Origin: Staphylococcus arlettae
Lineage (GTDB): Bacteria; Bacillota; Bacilli; Staphylococcales; Staphylococcaceae
Direction of reading: 5' to 3'
Length of the DNA stretch: 64,000 nucleotides
Assembly: GCF_002902345.1 (NCBI RefSeq)
Contig: NZ_PPQB01000022.1
Location: 3,946-67,945 of the forward strand
A program made the translations under genes and the position numbers. The notes beneath the pieces were generated by a model. It was not told where the DNA came from, did not search any database, and saw only the letters and a program-made list of their open reading frames with translations. Shown here piece after piece: positions 27,405 through 35,165 of this stretch; position 1 is the first letter of the stretch; each line of letters starts with the position of its first letter.

Positions 27405-27417
27405 AGTGGATAACTAG

Positions 27418-27870
27418 TCACATAATGCCTATACACAAAAGAATCATCACGATAGTTAATAATATTGCTCTACCTATAATAATACGATCCCAATGCGTTT
27501 GTATTGTTCGTAAATTAGAAGGTACTTTATGTGCTTCTGCTGCAGTGGTGATAACTTTATGAATCGGTTTAGATTTAAAATTATATATAAAGATATAACC
27601 TAACATTAGTAAAAATGCTATCACATATTCTAAATTTCCTACGCGGAGCCCACCATTAAATATCACTGCAGCCACAATAGCAAATATGCCAACTGTTCCA
27701 AATTGAGGCATGCGCTTATCTGCTATTTGATGCATATGACCTAATACGTCTACCATACTTTTATCTCTACACTTACGCAATGCTTGAACACCAATGATAC
27801 TGAAAAATACATCTACGCCAAAAACAACACCAATCATTATGATTGCTATGATACCTGCAACTAATTCCAT
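27418..27870 (-). CDS. Integral membrane protein, unknown family
   Basis: 150 residues with four hydrophobic segments (IAIIMIGVVFGVDVFFSIIG, FGTVGIFAIVAAVIFNG, YVIAFLLMLGYIFIYN, AILLTIVMILLCIGIM) and a polar loop with MHQIADKRMPQFG containing conserved-looking His and Asp. The second of two adjacent ATGs is chosen, 5 nt after AAGGTG. The size and the HMHQ-type loop recall small oxidoreductase-like membrane families, but I cannot assign one. Confidence 0.7.
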   Translation of the reverse strand: MELVAGIIAIIMIGVVFGVDVFFSIIGVQALRKCRDKSMVDVLGHMHQIADKRMPQFGTVGIFAIVAAVIFNGGLRVGNLEYVIAFLLMLGYIFIYNFKSKPIHKVITTAAEAHKVPSNLRTIQTHWDRIIIGRAILLTIVMILLCIGIM

Positions 27871-28058
27871 CATATCACCTTGTTTTATGCTTTCGCTATT
27901 ACTGTGTTCAATTCGTTAGCCGCGTGTCAACATGGCTCGTTTTTACAACAGTTATCCTATCTCTTCCCACTTTAAAATTTTCCAAAACAGTAGATTTCAC
28001 ACGATGTAATATCTATAAATTAAAATAATGCATCATTTACAACTTTTATAATTGCATA

Positions 28059-29261
28059 TTATTGTGCTGGTGCCAATTGCCACTGATATGGTTCAGGCAA
28101 TGCATCCCAAGCCCCGTCTATTTCATCGTGTTTCAATAAGCAATCATCTAATTGTTGAATAAGTTCATCCTGTTGTAGATTTGTACCTATGATGACAAAC
28201 TGTGTATGACGATCTCCGTATTCAACGTCCCAATTTTCAACAACGTCCGGTCTGTCTGCTAATATGTCTCGCTGTGCCTCCGGTGACATACTCGCTACCC
28301 AATATGTTACCGGACTTATATTACATGATGAGCCCGCTTGAGATAACAAACATGCCACTTGGTTATATTGCGCTAACCATACAATGCCTTTCGTACGTAC
28401 GATATTTTGTGGTAATTGCTCTAACCATGCGTGAAAACGTTCTGCATGGAATGGTAATCGTCTATCATAAACTAAGGAAGTAATACCATATTCTTCAGTC
28501 TCTGGCGTATGTGTACTATGTCCGCCTTCAGTTAACTCTTGAATCCAACCTGCTGATTGGCTCGCTTGATCAAAATCAAATAATTGTGTATTTAATACCT
28601 CAGACAAATCAACTTCAGCATTAACCGTACGAATCACTTTCGCTGTTGGTTGTAGTTGTCGCAATATACTTTCTAAATGTGTTAAATCCGCTTCGTGAAC
28701 CAAATCTGTTTTATTTAAAATAAGTACATCACAAAATTCTACTTGGTCAATTAATAAGTCTGCAATAGAACGTTCATCTGTATCATCTGTCCCTTGGTTA
28801 CGATCAATTAATAAATCTTCTGAGTTAATATCATTAACAAAGCGATTGGCATCGACGACCGTAACCATGGTATCTAACGTGCAAATCGCGCTTAAATCAA
28901 TACCTAAAGCATCATCCATATAAGTAAATGTCTGCGCTACTGGCACAGGCTCGGAGATACCTGTAGATTCAATGACTATTTGATCAATATTTCCTTTATG
29001 TACAAGCTGTTGTACTTCTTGCAACAAATCATCGCGCAATGTACAACAAATACAACCATTGGATAGTTCTACTAATTTTTCATCAGTTCGTGACAAGCCA
29101 CCCCCATCTGCGACCAAGTCTTTATCAATATTTACTTCACTCATATCATTAACAATTACCGCTATACGTCTACCCTCACGATTCTGTAAAATGTGATTGA
29201 GTAACGTGGTCTTACCTGACCCTAAATACCCACTTAATACCGTAACTGGAATTTTGCCCAT
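28059..29261 (-). CDS. zagA: CobW/COG0523 GTPase, Zur-regulated zinc metallochaperone
   Basis: 400 residues, cytoplasmic. P-loop [18 protein letters not shown] (residues 8-25), the metal-binding Cys motif GCICC at about 75, Walker B-like [12 protein letters not shown] at about 185, and a C-terminal CobW_C domain (about 250-385) with metal-ligand residues in the TPETEEYG and FHAERFH stretches. Family knowledge: YciC/ZagA delivers Zn to enzymes such as FolE under Zn starvation. A Zur-type palindrome lies directly upstream, which supports a Zn role over cobalamin. AGGAAGG precedes the ATG. Confidence 0.85.
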   Translation of the reverse strand: MGKIPVTVLSGYLGSGKTTLLNHILQNREGRRIAVIVNDMSEVNIDKDLVADGGGLSRTDEKLVELSNGCICCTLRDDLLQEVQQLVHKGNIDQIVIESTGISEPVPVAQTFTYMDDALGIDLSAICTLDTMVTVVDANRFVNDINSEDLLIDRNQGTDDTDERSIADLLIDQVEFCDVLILNKTDLVHEADLTHLESILRQLQPTAKVIRTVNAEVDLSEVLNTQLFDFDQASQSAGWIQELTEGGHSTHTPETEEYGITSLVYDRRLPFHAERFHAWLEQLPQNIVRTKGIVWLAQYNQVACLLSQAGSSCNISPVTYWVASMSPEAQRDILADRPDVVENWDVEYGDRHTQFVIIGTNLQQDELIQQLDDCLLKHDEIDGAWDALPEPYQWQLAPAQ

Positions 29262-29280
29262 AATATCAAAACCTTCCTAA

Positions 29281-29297
29281 ATCGTAATTATTACGTT
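29281..29297 (-). promoter_or_regulatory. Zur box upstream of the CobW-type GTPase
   Basis: The palindrome CGTAATTATTACG (29283-29295) matches the Zur core TCGTAATNATTACGA except for the last position. It sits 20 bp before the start codon. Its core discriminates Zur from Fur (GATAATNATTATC) and PerR. Confidence 0.8.
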
Positions 29298-29470
29298 TTG
29301 TATTATATTAGAACTTTTCAATTTACGCAAACATATGTTAGTGACTATGTGTGGTGTTAGCTATTTAATAGGTCGAATGACAAGATTGTCACATATAATG
29401 TCACTTGATATTGTCGAAATTTTTCATGTTGCTTCTTATACTAAAAGGAGCAACGTTAAGGAGGTATTAT

Positions 29471-29875
29471 GTGAGACTATTAATCAAATCAATCATAGGC
29501 ATATTTATTTTAATCGTAATAGTTTGGAGTGTTTTACTCGCTTGGAAAATTTATGCAGAGCAGCATACTGATAATGCAGCAGTTGCAGACTTGGCAAAGC
29601 TCAATCCATTAATAGAAAGTGAAAATTATTATATTAAAACGCAACAACCAACAAAGATAAAAAAAGATAATAATTCACACCATGTTTATACTTATAAACA
29701 ACAAGCAGTAGATAAAAATGGGCAACGTAAAGTGATTACATTTAATGCTTTTTCAGATAAATTAAAAACGAATCATTATTTAAAAGTAGAAGTAAAATTA
29801 GACAGAGTGCAAAGTTATAAAGAAGTATCTCAACAACAAGTCCCTTCAAAAGCATTACAACGTATCGATTCATAA
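29471..29875 (+). CDS. YxeA family protein (DUF1093)
   Basis: 134 residues. One N-terminal membrane segment (IIGIFILIVIVWSVLLAW) or uncleaved signal, then an extracytoplasmic domain with the family features NPLIESENYYIKT, HHVYTYKQQAVDKNGQRKVITF and the end LKVEVKLDRVQSYKEVSQQQVPSKAL. Homologous to Bacillus YxeA. Function unknown; often found as a small stress- or peptide-responsive protein. The start is GTG with a perfect AGGAGGT 5-6 nt upstream. Confidence 0.8.
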   Translation: MRLLIKSIIGIFILIVIVWSVLLAWKIYAEQHTDNAAVADLAKLNPLIESENYYIKTQQPTKIKKDNNSHHVYTYKQQAVDKNGQRKVITFNAFSDKLKTNHYLKVEVKLDRVQSYKEVSQQQVPSKALQRIDS

Positions 29876-29899
29876 ACAAAGACTTAGACAAGTGATATA

Positions 29900-30018
29900 C
29901 TGTCGACATAGTTTCTGACTTTGTTGGCAGTTTTTGTTCACGCTTTCCGCGGGCACTGCCTTAGCTTGTAGTCTGCGGCGAGTGCTATTCCCGCAGGAGT
30001 CGGCTCAAAACACTGCCC
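29900..30018 (-). repeat. Dispersed repeat R2, copy B
   Basis: Inverted relative to copy A: TTGGCAGTTTTTGTTCACGC...TCCCGCAGGAGTCGGCTC...CACTGCC, with the tail GTCGACATAGTTTCTGACTTTG. About 85-90 percent identical to copy A by eye. Confidence 0.8.
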
Positions 30019-30101
30019 ATATTATTAGAAAGACTTAGTTGAACTGTTGTCTAAATTCTAAAATAAGAGTGGGATATTATTGTTTAGTCTTACATCACTA
30101 T

Positions 30102-30211
30102 AGACTGTCTATATAGTTTCTGGCTTTGTTGGCAGTTTTTGTTCACGCTTTCCGCGGGCACTGTCTTAGCCTGTAGTCTGTAGCTAAGGAGTCGACCTAA
30201 AGTCTCGCCAA
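30102..30211 (-). repeat. Dispersed repeat R2, copy C (internally deleted)
   Basis: Same orientation as copy B and about 90 bp further on; it lacks the segment containing the GCGGGAATAG half. Between copies B and C, an R1 fragment (agagtgggatattatt) is visible. The whole gap 29876-30269 is repeat-derived, with no gene seen. Confidence 0.7.
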
Positions 30212-30269
30212 TATTAACGAAAAAAGCACTCATCATTTAGATAAGTGCTTGCTACAATCAGACAGACAT

Positions 30270-30749
30270 TTATTGTTGTTGATGAAAACGATAATGCAGT
30301 TGTCTTACCTCTTCTGCTAAATCTTCTACAGGTCCTTCAACTTCAGTATCAGTAATGACATCTTGGATACGCAAATGTCGAACTTTAGAAGGCGGGACGT
30401 CTAACTCTTGTAACCACTGTGACAATTGTGCCGATGAACTTGCGTAGACAATCCGATTAAGACCGACCCAACCATGTGCAGCTGCACACATTGGACAATG
30501 CTCCCCTGAAGTATATACCGTTGCTGTAGCGCGTTCATCTTCAGATAAGTGGTTCGCCGCCCAGCGCGCTATCGCAAATTCAGGGTGTTGTGTATGGTCA
30601 CCGCCAGAGACATGGTTAAAGTCTTCAAATAAAATTTCTCCATCCGCTGCAACAAGTATAGAGCCAAATGGTTCGTCATTCGTTTGCAATGCAGTTTCAG
30701 CCAATGTAATACAGCGTCGTAAGTATTTTAAATCTTGTTCATTGATCAT
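30270..30749 (-). CDS. Nucleoside/nucleobase deaminase (CDA fold, guanine-deaminase-like)
   Basis: 159 residues. Zinc site: HPEFA at about residue 54 and the Cys pair in GEHCPMCAAAHGW at about 82-90, with the Glu of HPE as proton shuttle. The motif CPMCxxAxxW and the C-terminal LHYRFHQQQ place it near Bacillus guanine deaminase/YkoA proteins, so nucleobase salvage is likely, which would fit the xpt-pbuX pathway. The exact base is unproven. GGGAGAGG lies upstream of the ATG. Confidence 0.78.
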   Translation of the reverse strand: MINEQDLKYLRRCITLAETALQTNDEPFGSILVAADGEILFEDFNHVSGGDHTQHPEFAIARWAANHLSEDERATATVYTSGEHCPMCAAAHGWVGLNRIVYASSSAQLSQWLQELDVPPSKVRHLRIQDVITDTEVEGPVEDLAEEVRQLHYRFHQQQ

Positions 30750-30906
30750 TACACTGTTCCTCCCTCTCCCAGTTAGCTTTTAATTATAACTTTAATATAG
30801 TACAGGCGAGATAGCTAATATTTCACCATAGTCTATACTTTAATCTGCTAACAATGTTTAACTTTCTAGTAAATGAGAGAAATAGTAATGTAAGGAGGTC
30901 AACGTT

Positions 30907-31413
30907 ATGAAAGAACTAACAGATAAACAAATTAGTACTTATCAATTTAAGGATGATGGCACAATTCCGAATAACCCCACATACCCATTAGTGATATATA
31001 AGGATTTACTCACAAGCAATGATCAAGCTGAACAGATTTTAGCGCATAACAATTGGCTAGACGCTTGGCGTGGTGGCATATTCAACCAACACCATTATCA
31101 CAGCAATACCCATGAAGTCCTTGCAGTAATAATTGGTGAAGCCTTTCTCCAACTCGGTGGTGCTTCAGGTAAACAATTAGCAGTAGCAGCAGGTGATGTC
31201 CTTATTTTACCAGCAGGTACTGGTCATAAATTAGTCGACAGCAGTAACGATTTCACTGTCGTTGGCGCTTATCCTAATGGTATAAGTTATGATTTCTGTA
31301 CAGGACAATCACAAGAGCGTCCGCAAAATGTTGAAAATATTGCAACTGTAACGTTACCTGCAAAAGACCCTTTATTTGGGAGCGACGGTCCTTTATTCAA
31401 TTATTGGCAATAA
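30907..31413 (+). CDS. Cupin-domain protein (YjlB-like)
   Basis: 168 residues, single cupin. Metal-binding motif GGIFNQHHYHSNTHEVLAV (His, His, Glu) and second motif DVLILPAGTGHKLV (His), then DFTVVGAYPNG. It closely follows the Bacillus YjlB outline. Catalytic activity unknown. AAGGAGG precedes the ATG at 30907. It runs divergently from the deaminase. Confidence 0.8.
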   Translation: MKELTDKQISTYQFKDDGTIPNNPTYPLVIYKDLLTSNDQAEQILAHNNWLDAWRGGIFNQHHYHSNTHEVLAVIIGEAFLQLGGASGKQLAVAAGDVLILPAGTGHKLVDSSNDFTVVGAYPNGISYDFCTGQSQERPQNVENIATVTLPAKDPLFGSDGPLFNYWQ

Positions 31414-31418
31414 ACAGA

Positions 31419-31453
31419 TAAGCTAGAAAAGTTGGATACACTTTTCTAGCTTA
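31419..31453. terminator. Terminator between the cupin and YitT genes
   Basis: TAAGCTAGAAAAG / CTTTTCTAGCTTA, a perfect 13-bp stem with 9-nt loop between convergent genes. Confidence 0.85.
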
Positions 31454-31477
31454 TCTTGGTATGTCTTAAAAATTTTA

Positions 31478-32326
31478 TTATGTGATGTTATTGATAAACG
31501 TACTACCTAGTACATCTCGAACATCATGTATCACTAAAAATGCTTTTTCATCTTCTAAATAGACTAAGTTTTTAATTTTAGTTACTTGTGATTGAGGTAC
31601 GACAACATAAAGCATACCTGATGCATTTTTAGAGTAACCACCCTTACTTGGTAAAATCGTTGAACCTCTACCAGTGAAACTATTGATTTGGTCAGCAATT
31701 TGTTCATTGTGTTCTGAGATAATCGTTACCGCTTTTTTAGGATTGAAACCTTCAATGACAAACGATGTGGCACGCTCTGTAATAAACAACATAATTATTG
31801 TAAACAGGACGTTTTTTAAAGGTAAGACAATTAAAAATGATAACACGATTAAACTATCCAGTAAGAAAATTGATTTAGCTGTTTTAAAACCAAAATATTT
31901 ATTTAATATTCTAGCAATAACAGCAGGTCCTCCCACTGTACTCCCCGTTGATAATACAATACCCACGCTGATACCAATAATTGCTCCACCAAATACCGAG
32001 TTAATGACAAAATCATCAATTCCTAAATTTATGTCCTTAGTAAGTCCTAAAAATAATGAAAGTGCAGTATTGGAAATCACAGTATAAATAGCTACTTTTT
32101 TACTTAAAAATTTCCAACCTATAATAATAAGCACTACATTTATTAATAGTGTGGTGATTGCAGGAGAAAAACCAAAAGCATATTTTAATGCTAATGAAAT
32201 ACCCACAGTTCCACCATCTCCCAAATTAGATCCTAATAAAAAACCATTTACGCCGATAGCATTTATCAAAGTACCAATTAAACAAAGAATGATATTTTTA
32301 TAATGATTGTTGAACATTGCTACCAT
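31478..32326 (-). CDS. YitT family membrane protein (DUF161 + DUF2179)
   Basis: 282 residues. Five to six membrane helices (GTLINAIGVNGFLLGSNLGDGGTVGISLAL, FGGAIIGISVGIVLSTGSTVGGPAVI) precede a soluble C-terminal DUF2179 domain (about 205-282, TIISEHNEQIADQINSFTGRGSTILPSKGGY and VVVPQSQVTKIKNLV). Function unknown, though YitT proteins are widespread in Firmicutes. GGAAGGTGAG upstream of the ATG. Monocistronic. Confidence 0.9.
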   Translation of the reverse strand: MVAMFNNHYKNIILCLIGTLINAIGVNGFLLGSNLGDGGTVGISLALKYAFGFSPAITTLLINVVLIIIGWKFLSKKVAIYTVISNTALSLFLGLTKDINLGIDDFVINSVFGGAIIGISVGIVLSTGSTVGGPAVIARILNKYFGFKTAKSIFLLDSLIVLSFLIVLPLKNVLFTIIMLFITERATSFVIEGFNPKKAVTIISEHNEQIADQINSFTGRGSTILPSKGGYSKNASGMLYVVVPQSQVTKIKNLVYLEDEKAFLVIHDVRDVLGSTFINNIT

Positions 32327-32510
32327 CTTCTCACCTTCCCTTACTTTTAATTAACCCGTACATACTACCATATAGCTAGCTAAAAATGATACGCATTTTT
32401 TTAATTTTCACTAAATAAACGCTACCACTTAAACTCCATTGTTCAGATACAGCGTTGCATGTTAAATTAGCACTAAAGTAGTTAACCTACCCAGCATAGG
32501 AGGTGATAAA

Positions 32511-32690
32511 ATGACCACGATCTTGTACATACATCACGTAATTAATCTTATATTCATGATTATTTTATTTATATTGAATTTCACTAATTTTGGTGGCACA
32601 CCAGCCTTAATTGTATTAGCCATACTCTTTATCATTAATACCATCTTATTAATAAGAGCAAAGAGCAAACAGCAAACAAGTGAAGAATAG
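32511..32690 (+). CDS. Small membrane protein (59 aa), unknown
   Basis: Perfect RBS GGAGGTG 5 nt before the ATG. Two hydrophobic segments (VINLIFMIILFILNFTNF and ALIVLAILFIINTILLI) end in a charged tail RAKSKQQTSEE. No family recognised. First of three consecutive small hydrophobic ORFs. Confidence 0.65.
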   Translation: MTTILYIHHVINLIFMIILFILNFTNFGGTPALIVLAILFIINTILLIRAKSKQQTSEE

Positions 32691-32720
32691 CGACACTAAA
32701 CCAGAAGATTTCAAATAGAA

Positions 32721-32996
32721 GTGACAGTGTCACAATGGGCGTGTATTATAATTTCTAACAAATCCGAACCATCTAGTAATAACATTAAAGCAATATTTTG
32801 GGCTACCTTGCCAATATACATGTACTTTATTATCTTATCGATACATACGATATTAACGAAAGAAAGTACCACTGCAGCCTTCCTAGCTACTTCGAGTTTA
32901 ATAACTTTTACACCAATGCTCACACTAGTAACTAGTAAATATTTGAATACGAGAAAACCTAAAAGGATAAGATATTATAAAAATGAGCAAAATTAA
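32721..32996 (+). CDS. Small membrane protein (91 aa), unknown
   Basis: Starts at GTG (32721 or 32727) with a weak RBS, so the start is uncertain. Contains a first segment from about residue 24 (AIFWATLPIYMYFIILSIHTIL), a second (TTAAFLATSSLITFTPMLTLV) and a basic C-terminus RKPKRIRYYKNEQN. The overall look of an acid-rich/hydrophobic/basic order is convincing as protein. It overlaps the next frame by 14 nt. Confidence 0.45.
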   Translation: MTVSQWACIIISNKSEPSSNNIKAIFWATLPIYMYFIILSIHTILTKESTTAAFLATSSLITFTPMLTLVTSKYLNTRKPKRIRYYKNEQN

Positions 32997-33114
32997 ATAT
33001 GATTATAACTACTTACTAATGGCGATTCCTCTATTAATCCTAGCTAAATTGGCCCCAGTCACTTTTGTCGCAGCTATGATCTGTTTACTTTGTGGCTTTG
33101 AGAAGCGGGAATAG
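32983..33114 (+). CDS. Small hydrophobic protein (43 aa), possible
   Basis: ATG at 32983 with AAAGGATAAG 13 nt upstream, a loose RBS. The product has a hydrophobic core LLMAIPLLILAKLAPVTFVAAMICLLCGF and ends KRE. Coupling to the previous ORF is possible through their overlap. Followed by a clear terminator. Confidence 0.4.
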   Translation: MSKIKYDYNYLLMAIPLLILAKLAPVTFVAAMICLLCGFEKRE

Positions 33115-33160
33115 TACAATTGAGTTGTAAAGCTAGGCAATAAACCAATATTAAACTGCA

Positions 33161-33194
33161 GGAGCAATGAAACTTATGTACATTGCTCCTTTTT
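33161..33194 (+). terminator. Terminator of the small-ORF cluster
   Basis: GGAGCAATG / CATTGCTCC with an 11-nt loop, followed by TTTTT. Its presence argues that the small ORFs upstream are transcribed. Confidence 0.85.
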
Positions 33195-33281
33195 ATATAG
33201 CTGTTTTCTACTGTATTATGAGCTAAAGGTATCATTTTATTACTATTACGCATTGAAAATTTACCAATTTATCCTGAAGCG

Positions 33282-33360
33282 ATTCAAAGAAAAATAAAAA
33301 GAGCTAGAAAATGCGTAGGAGCAACGTTCCCAACTCTCTTTTTATCAATTTTATATATTT
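33282..33360 (+). repeat. Direct repeat, copy 1 (guaA-flank repeat)
   Basis: ATTCAAAGAAAAATAAAAAG, then GAGCTAGAAAATGCG...GCAACGTTCCCAACTCTC, then TTTATC..TATATATT. It matches 35091-35165 at 48 of 57 core positions by hand count. It also works as the terminator of the gene at 33351 (AAAAAGAG / CTCTTTTT). Confidence 0.7.
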
Positions 33361-33644
33361 TTTATTTCCTGTTTATATCTTACTAAGATATCATATTTTT
33401 CCTTAGGTACAATTTCAGACACTAATACATCGTATGCCTCGTTGTATATTCTTTTAGCTTCAGATTTCTTTTCTTTGTTTTTTGCACTATATTCATCGAA
33501 AATTTCTTCAAATAGCTTTTCACTTTTATTTAAATAGATAAGTTTGTCTTTATTAGCATCTCGCTCAATCAAACCATCCCTTATACCATATTTAATAGCA
33601 TAATAAAGTAAAATAGCAGATAAAATTATGTATGCGAAAACCAA
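33351..33644 (-). CDS. Small membrane-anchored protein (97 aa), unknown
   Basis: One N-terminal membrane helix (FAYIILSAILLYYAI) followed by IKYGIRDGLIERDANKDK and a charged, probably helical region (LFEEIFDEYSAKNKEKKSEAKRIYNEAYDVL). The start is TTG at 33644 with AAAGGATGTG 7 nt upstream. The KYGIRDGL segment recalls small DUF6019-type proteins, but I cannot be sure. First from the left in the block flanked by direct repeats. Confidence 0.65.
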   Translation of the reverse strand: MVFAYIILSAILLYYAIKYGIRDGLIERDANKDKLIYLNKSEKLFEEIFDEYSAKNKEKKSEAKRIYNEAYDVLVSEIVPKEKYDILVRYKQEIKNI

Positions 33645-33671
33645 TTAATCACATCCTTTACAATTTATATT

Positions 33672-33907
33672 TTAGTTTTCAATATGATTTGACTCTTCCT
33701 TTTGTTTGTCTTTAATCATTTCAGAAGATACTGCAAACACAAATAGTAGTATAAATAGGATGATTGCTAGATAAGGTATATCTTCTAAAAAATACCATAT
33801 TAAATTCCAATCGAACATCATATTCGCGTAACTAACTGCATACTTGATAAAAAACAGAACAACACATACACCTGCTAACACATCTAAAATTTAGTTGTCA
33901 TTTTCAT
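33672..33907 (-). CDS. Small two-TM membrane protein, 5' end apparently frameshifted
   Basis: A clear RBS (AGGGGCG) and ATG at 33907 encode MKMTTKF followed at once by a TAG stop. The body starts one base out of frame at a GTG (33881): VLAGVCVVLFFIKYAVSYANMMFDWNLIWYFLED..., 69 residues with two membrane segments and a charged tail MIKDKQKEESNHIEN. One extra T in the TTTT run after AAA would give MKMTTKFLDVLAGVCVV, a natural start. So either the GTG is used or the gene is a recent frameshift. Confidence 0.6.
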
Positions 33908-34050
33908 TAAAACGCCCCTATATTTTATAAAAATATTCTATACTATTATTTGAATTTCAATTCAATAACATCATAGTGATATAAAAAATTATATCACTCA
34001 TATACATATATTTTAACACTTCACTATCTGATTAATATTTATTATTCTAT

Positions 34051-34407
34051 TTAAACATTCTCTAGTGGTAATTTCATACCTTTCCATCCTTCTAACGCAC
34101 CAGACAATTCATATGCTTCATAACCATTTTTATAAAATGTTAATAATGCTTCTTTTCCTAAAATAGTGCCACCAGTCCAATCATAAACCACATAAATTTT
34201 ATCTTTTGGTAATTGATTTATTTGAGTATTTAATGTCTTGGCCGGAATCTCTATAGAACCTTTTATTTTATCTCCCTTTACTTCTTTCGGTGCATTCCTT
34301 ACGTCTATAACAGTATATTTATCATTTCCTTTTTCCATATCTTCTAATACTTCATGGTGATTAATATATAAACTTAAAAAAGTTTCTAAAAATTCTATTT
34401 TATCCAT
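34051..34407 (-). CDS. Rhodanese-like domain protein lacking the catalytic Cys
   Basis: 118 residues. Rhodanese fold marks: TVIDVRNAPKEVKGDKIKGSIEIP (the CH2A-like DVR segment), active-site strand IYVVYDWTGGTILGKEAL, and ELSGALEGWKGMKLPLE near the end. The position of the sulfur-carrying Cys is Asp76 (YDWTGGT in place of CxxGxRS), so sulfurtransfer is unlikely and a sensing or binding role is more plausible. ATG at 34407 (AAAAGGATG upstream) overlaps the end of the MarR gene by 8 nt, so both are translated from one mRNA. Confidence 0.8.
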   Translation of the reverse strand: MDKIEFLETFLSLYINHHEVLEDMEKGNDKYTVIDVRNAPKEVKGDKIKGSIEIPAKTLNTQINQLPKDKIYVVYDWTGGTILGKEALLTFYKNGYEAYELSGALEGWKGMKLPLENV

Positions 34408-34918
34408 TATTATCATCCTTTTCTATATTGAGTCTTAATTTATTTACTAGGTTTAAAAAAGTTGCTTTCTCTTCTTCATCAAACGCTTTAAACATATCTG
34501 CAACTAAATCATAATTATGGGGAAGAAAATTTTGCAATTTTAACTGTCCCTCTTTGGTTAGTTGTACATAATTTGTTCTCTTGTCTTGACCTATATTAAC
34601 TCTTTGTATTAAATTTTGCTGTTCCAAACCTTTTAAAATACCAGTTATCGTAGATTTTTTATTCCCAATTTTTTTGGATAACTCTGATGGTGACAAAATC
34701 ATATTTTCTTCATATGACAGCAACATCATTATTGAAAACTTTGCTTCAGTTAAACCAAATTCATCGCTAAATTTGTCATAGTTCTTTTTCATAACTTTAT
34801 AAGCTTTATTTAGCTCTAAATAAAGCATTACAGAAATGATGTCTAGATTCTCATAACTTTTCTTTAGTTTTTCTAATTTACTGTATGTAGGGCTATCTAT
34901 TAAATAAAATTCGTTCAT
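34400..34918 (-). CDS. MarR-family transcriptional regulator
   Basis: 172 residues, longer than the usual 140-150 by an N-terminal extension of about 30. The winged helix is at about 55-130: EFGLTEAKFSIMMLLSYEE, SPSELSKKIGNKKSTITGILKGLEQQNLIQRVN and the wing DKRTNYVQLTKEG. Helices around it form the dimer interface. It has no Cys, so it does not sense by thiol oxidation. A 22-bp perfect palindrome lies right before its RBS (AGGAGATG), which strongly suggests autorepression. Cotranscribed with the rhodanese-like gene. Confidence 0.88.
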   Translation of the reverse strand: MNEFYLIDSPTYSKLEKLKKSYENLDIISVMLYLELNKAYKVMKKNYDKFSDEFGLTEAKFSIMMLLSYEENMILSPSELSKKIGNKKSTITGILKGLEQQNLIQRVNIGQDKRTNYVQLTKEGQLKLQNFLPHNYDLVADMFKAFDEEEKATFLNLVNKLRLNIEKDDNNG

Positions 34919-34934
34919 AAAAACATCTCCTCCA

Positions 34935-34956
34935 TTTAGTTAGGTACCTAACTAAA
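34935..34956. promoter_or_regulatory. Perfect 22-bp palindromic operator of the MarR gene
   Basis: Half-site TTTAGTTAGGT followed at once by its exact reverse complement ACCTAACTAAA. It ends a few bases before the Shine-Dalgarno sequence, so bound repressor would block transcription from the upstream promoter (TTGGTT-N16-TATGTT is a candidate). Confidence 0.8.
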
Positions 34957-35010
34957 TTAAATGTAACATACCCTTCAATATTTTAAAACCAATTACTATT
35001 TAACTATTGA

Positions 35011-35106
35011 ATTCCGTTGGCTACTGGAACTGTAGTGTATGCTGATGTTGCTGTAAAATCCGCCAATTATATCAGTGTGAAACGAAACGTATTCAAAGCA
35101 AAATAA
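35011..35106 (+). pseudogene. Possible C-terminal coding remnant next to guaA
   Basis: A 31-codon open stretch after a TGA, reading IPLATGTVVYADVAVKSA followed by NYISVKRNVFKAK and a stop. No start codon context or RBS. The matching place in direct repeat copy 1 also ends in ...LKRFKEK-stop. It looks like the tail of a gene eroded by whatever inserted here; weak evidence. Confidence 0.3.
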
Positions 35107-35165
35107 AAAGAGCTAGAAAGTGCATTATAGCAACGTTTCTAACTCTTTTCTTATGCTTATATATT
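35091..35165 (+). repeat. Direct repeat, copy 2, guaA 3' flank and terminator
   Basis: ATTCAAAGCAAAATAAAAAG, then AGCTAGAAAGTGC...GCAACGTTTCTAACTCTT, then TATATATT at the guaA stop. AAAGAG(C)TAGAAA... and ...TTTCTAACTCTTTT form the guaA terminator stem on the minus strand. Same orientation as 33282-33360. Confidence 0.7.

Noticed and set aside
29335-29571. Plus-strand ORF before YxeA
   Set aside because: No RBS and it overlaps the YxeA start in another frame.
29900-30211. CRISPR-like pair of repeats
   Set aside because: Only two long, imperfect units with inverted ends, no regular short repeats and no cas genes; they belong to the dispersed R2 family.
32711-32923. Minus-strand ORF of 70 codons
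   Set aside because: Overlaps the better-supported plus-strand small membrane ORF. No RBS; kept out although either strand is weak here.
34400-34918. Assigning the MarR gene to a known regulator such as CstR or SarA
   Set aside because: CstR is a different fold and needs Cys; SarA-family length and motifs do not fit. Left unnamed.
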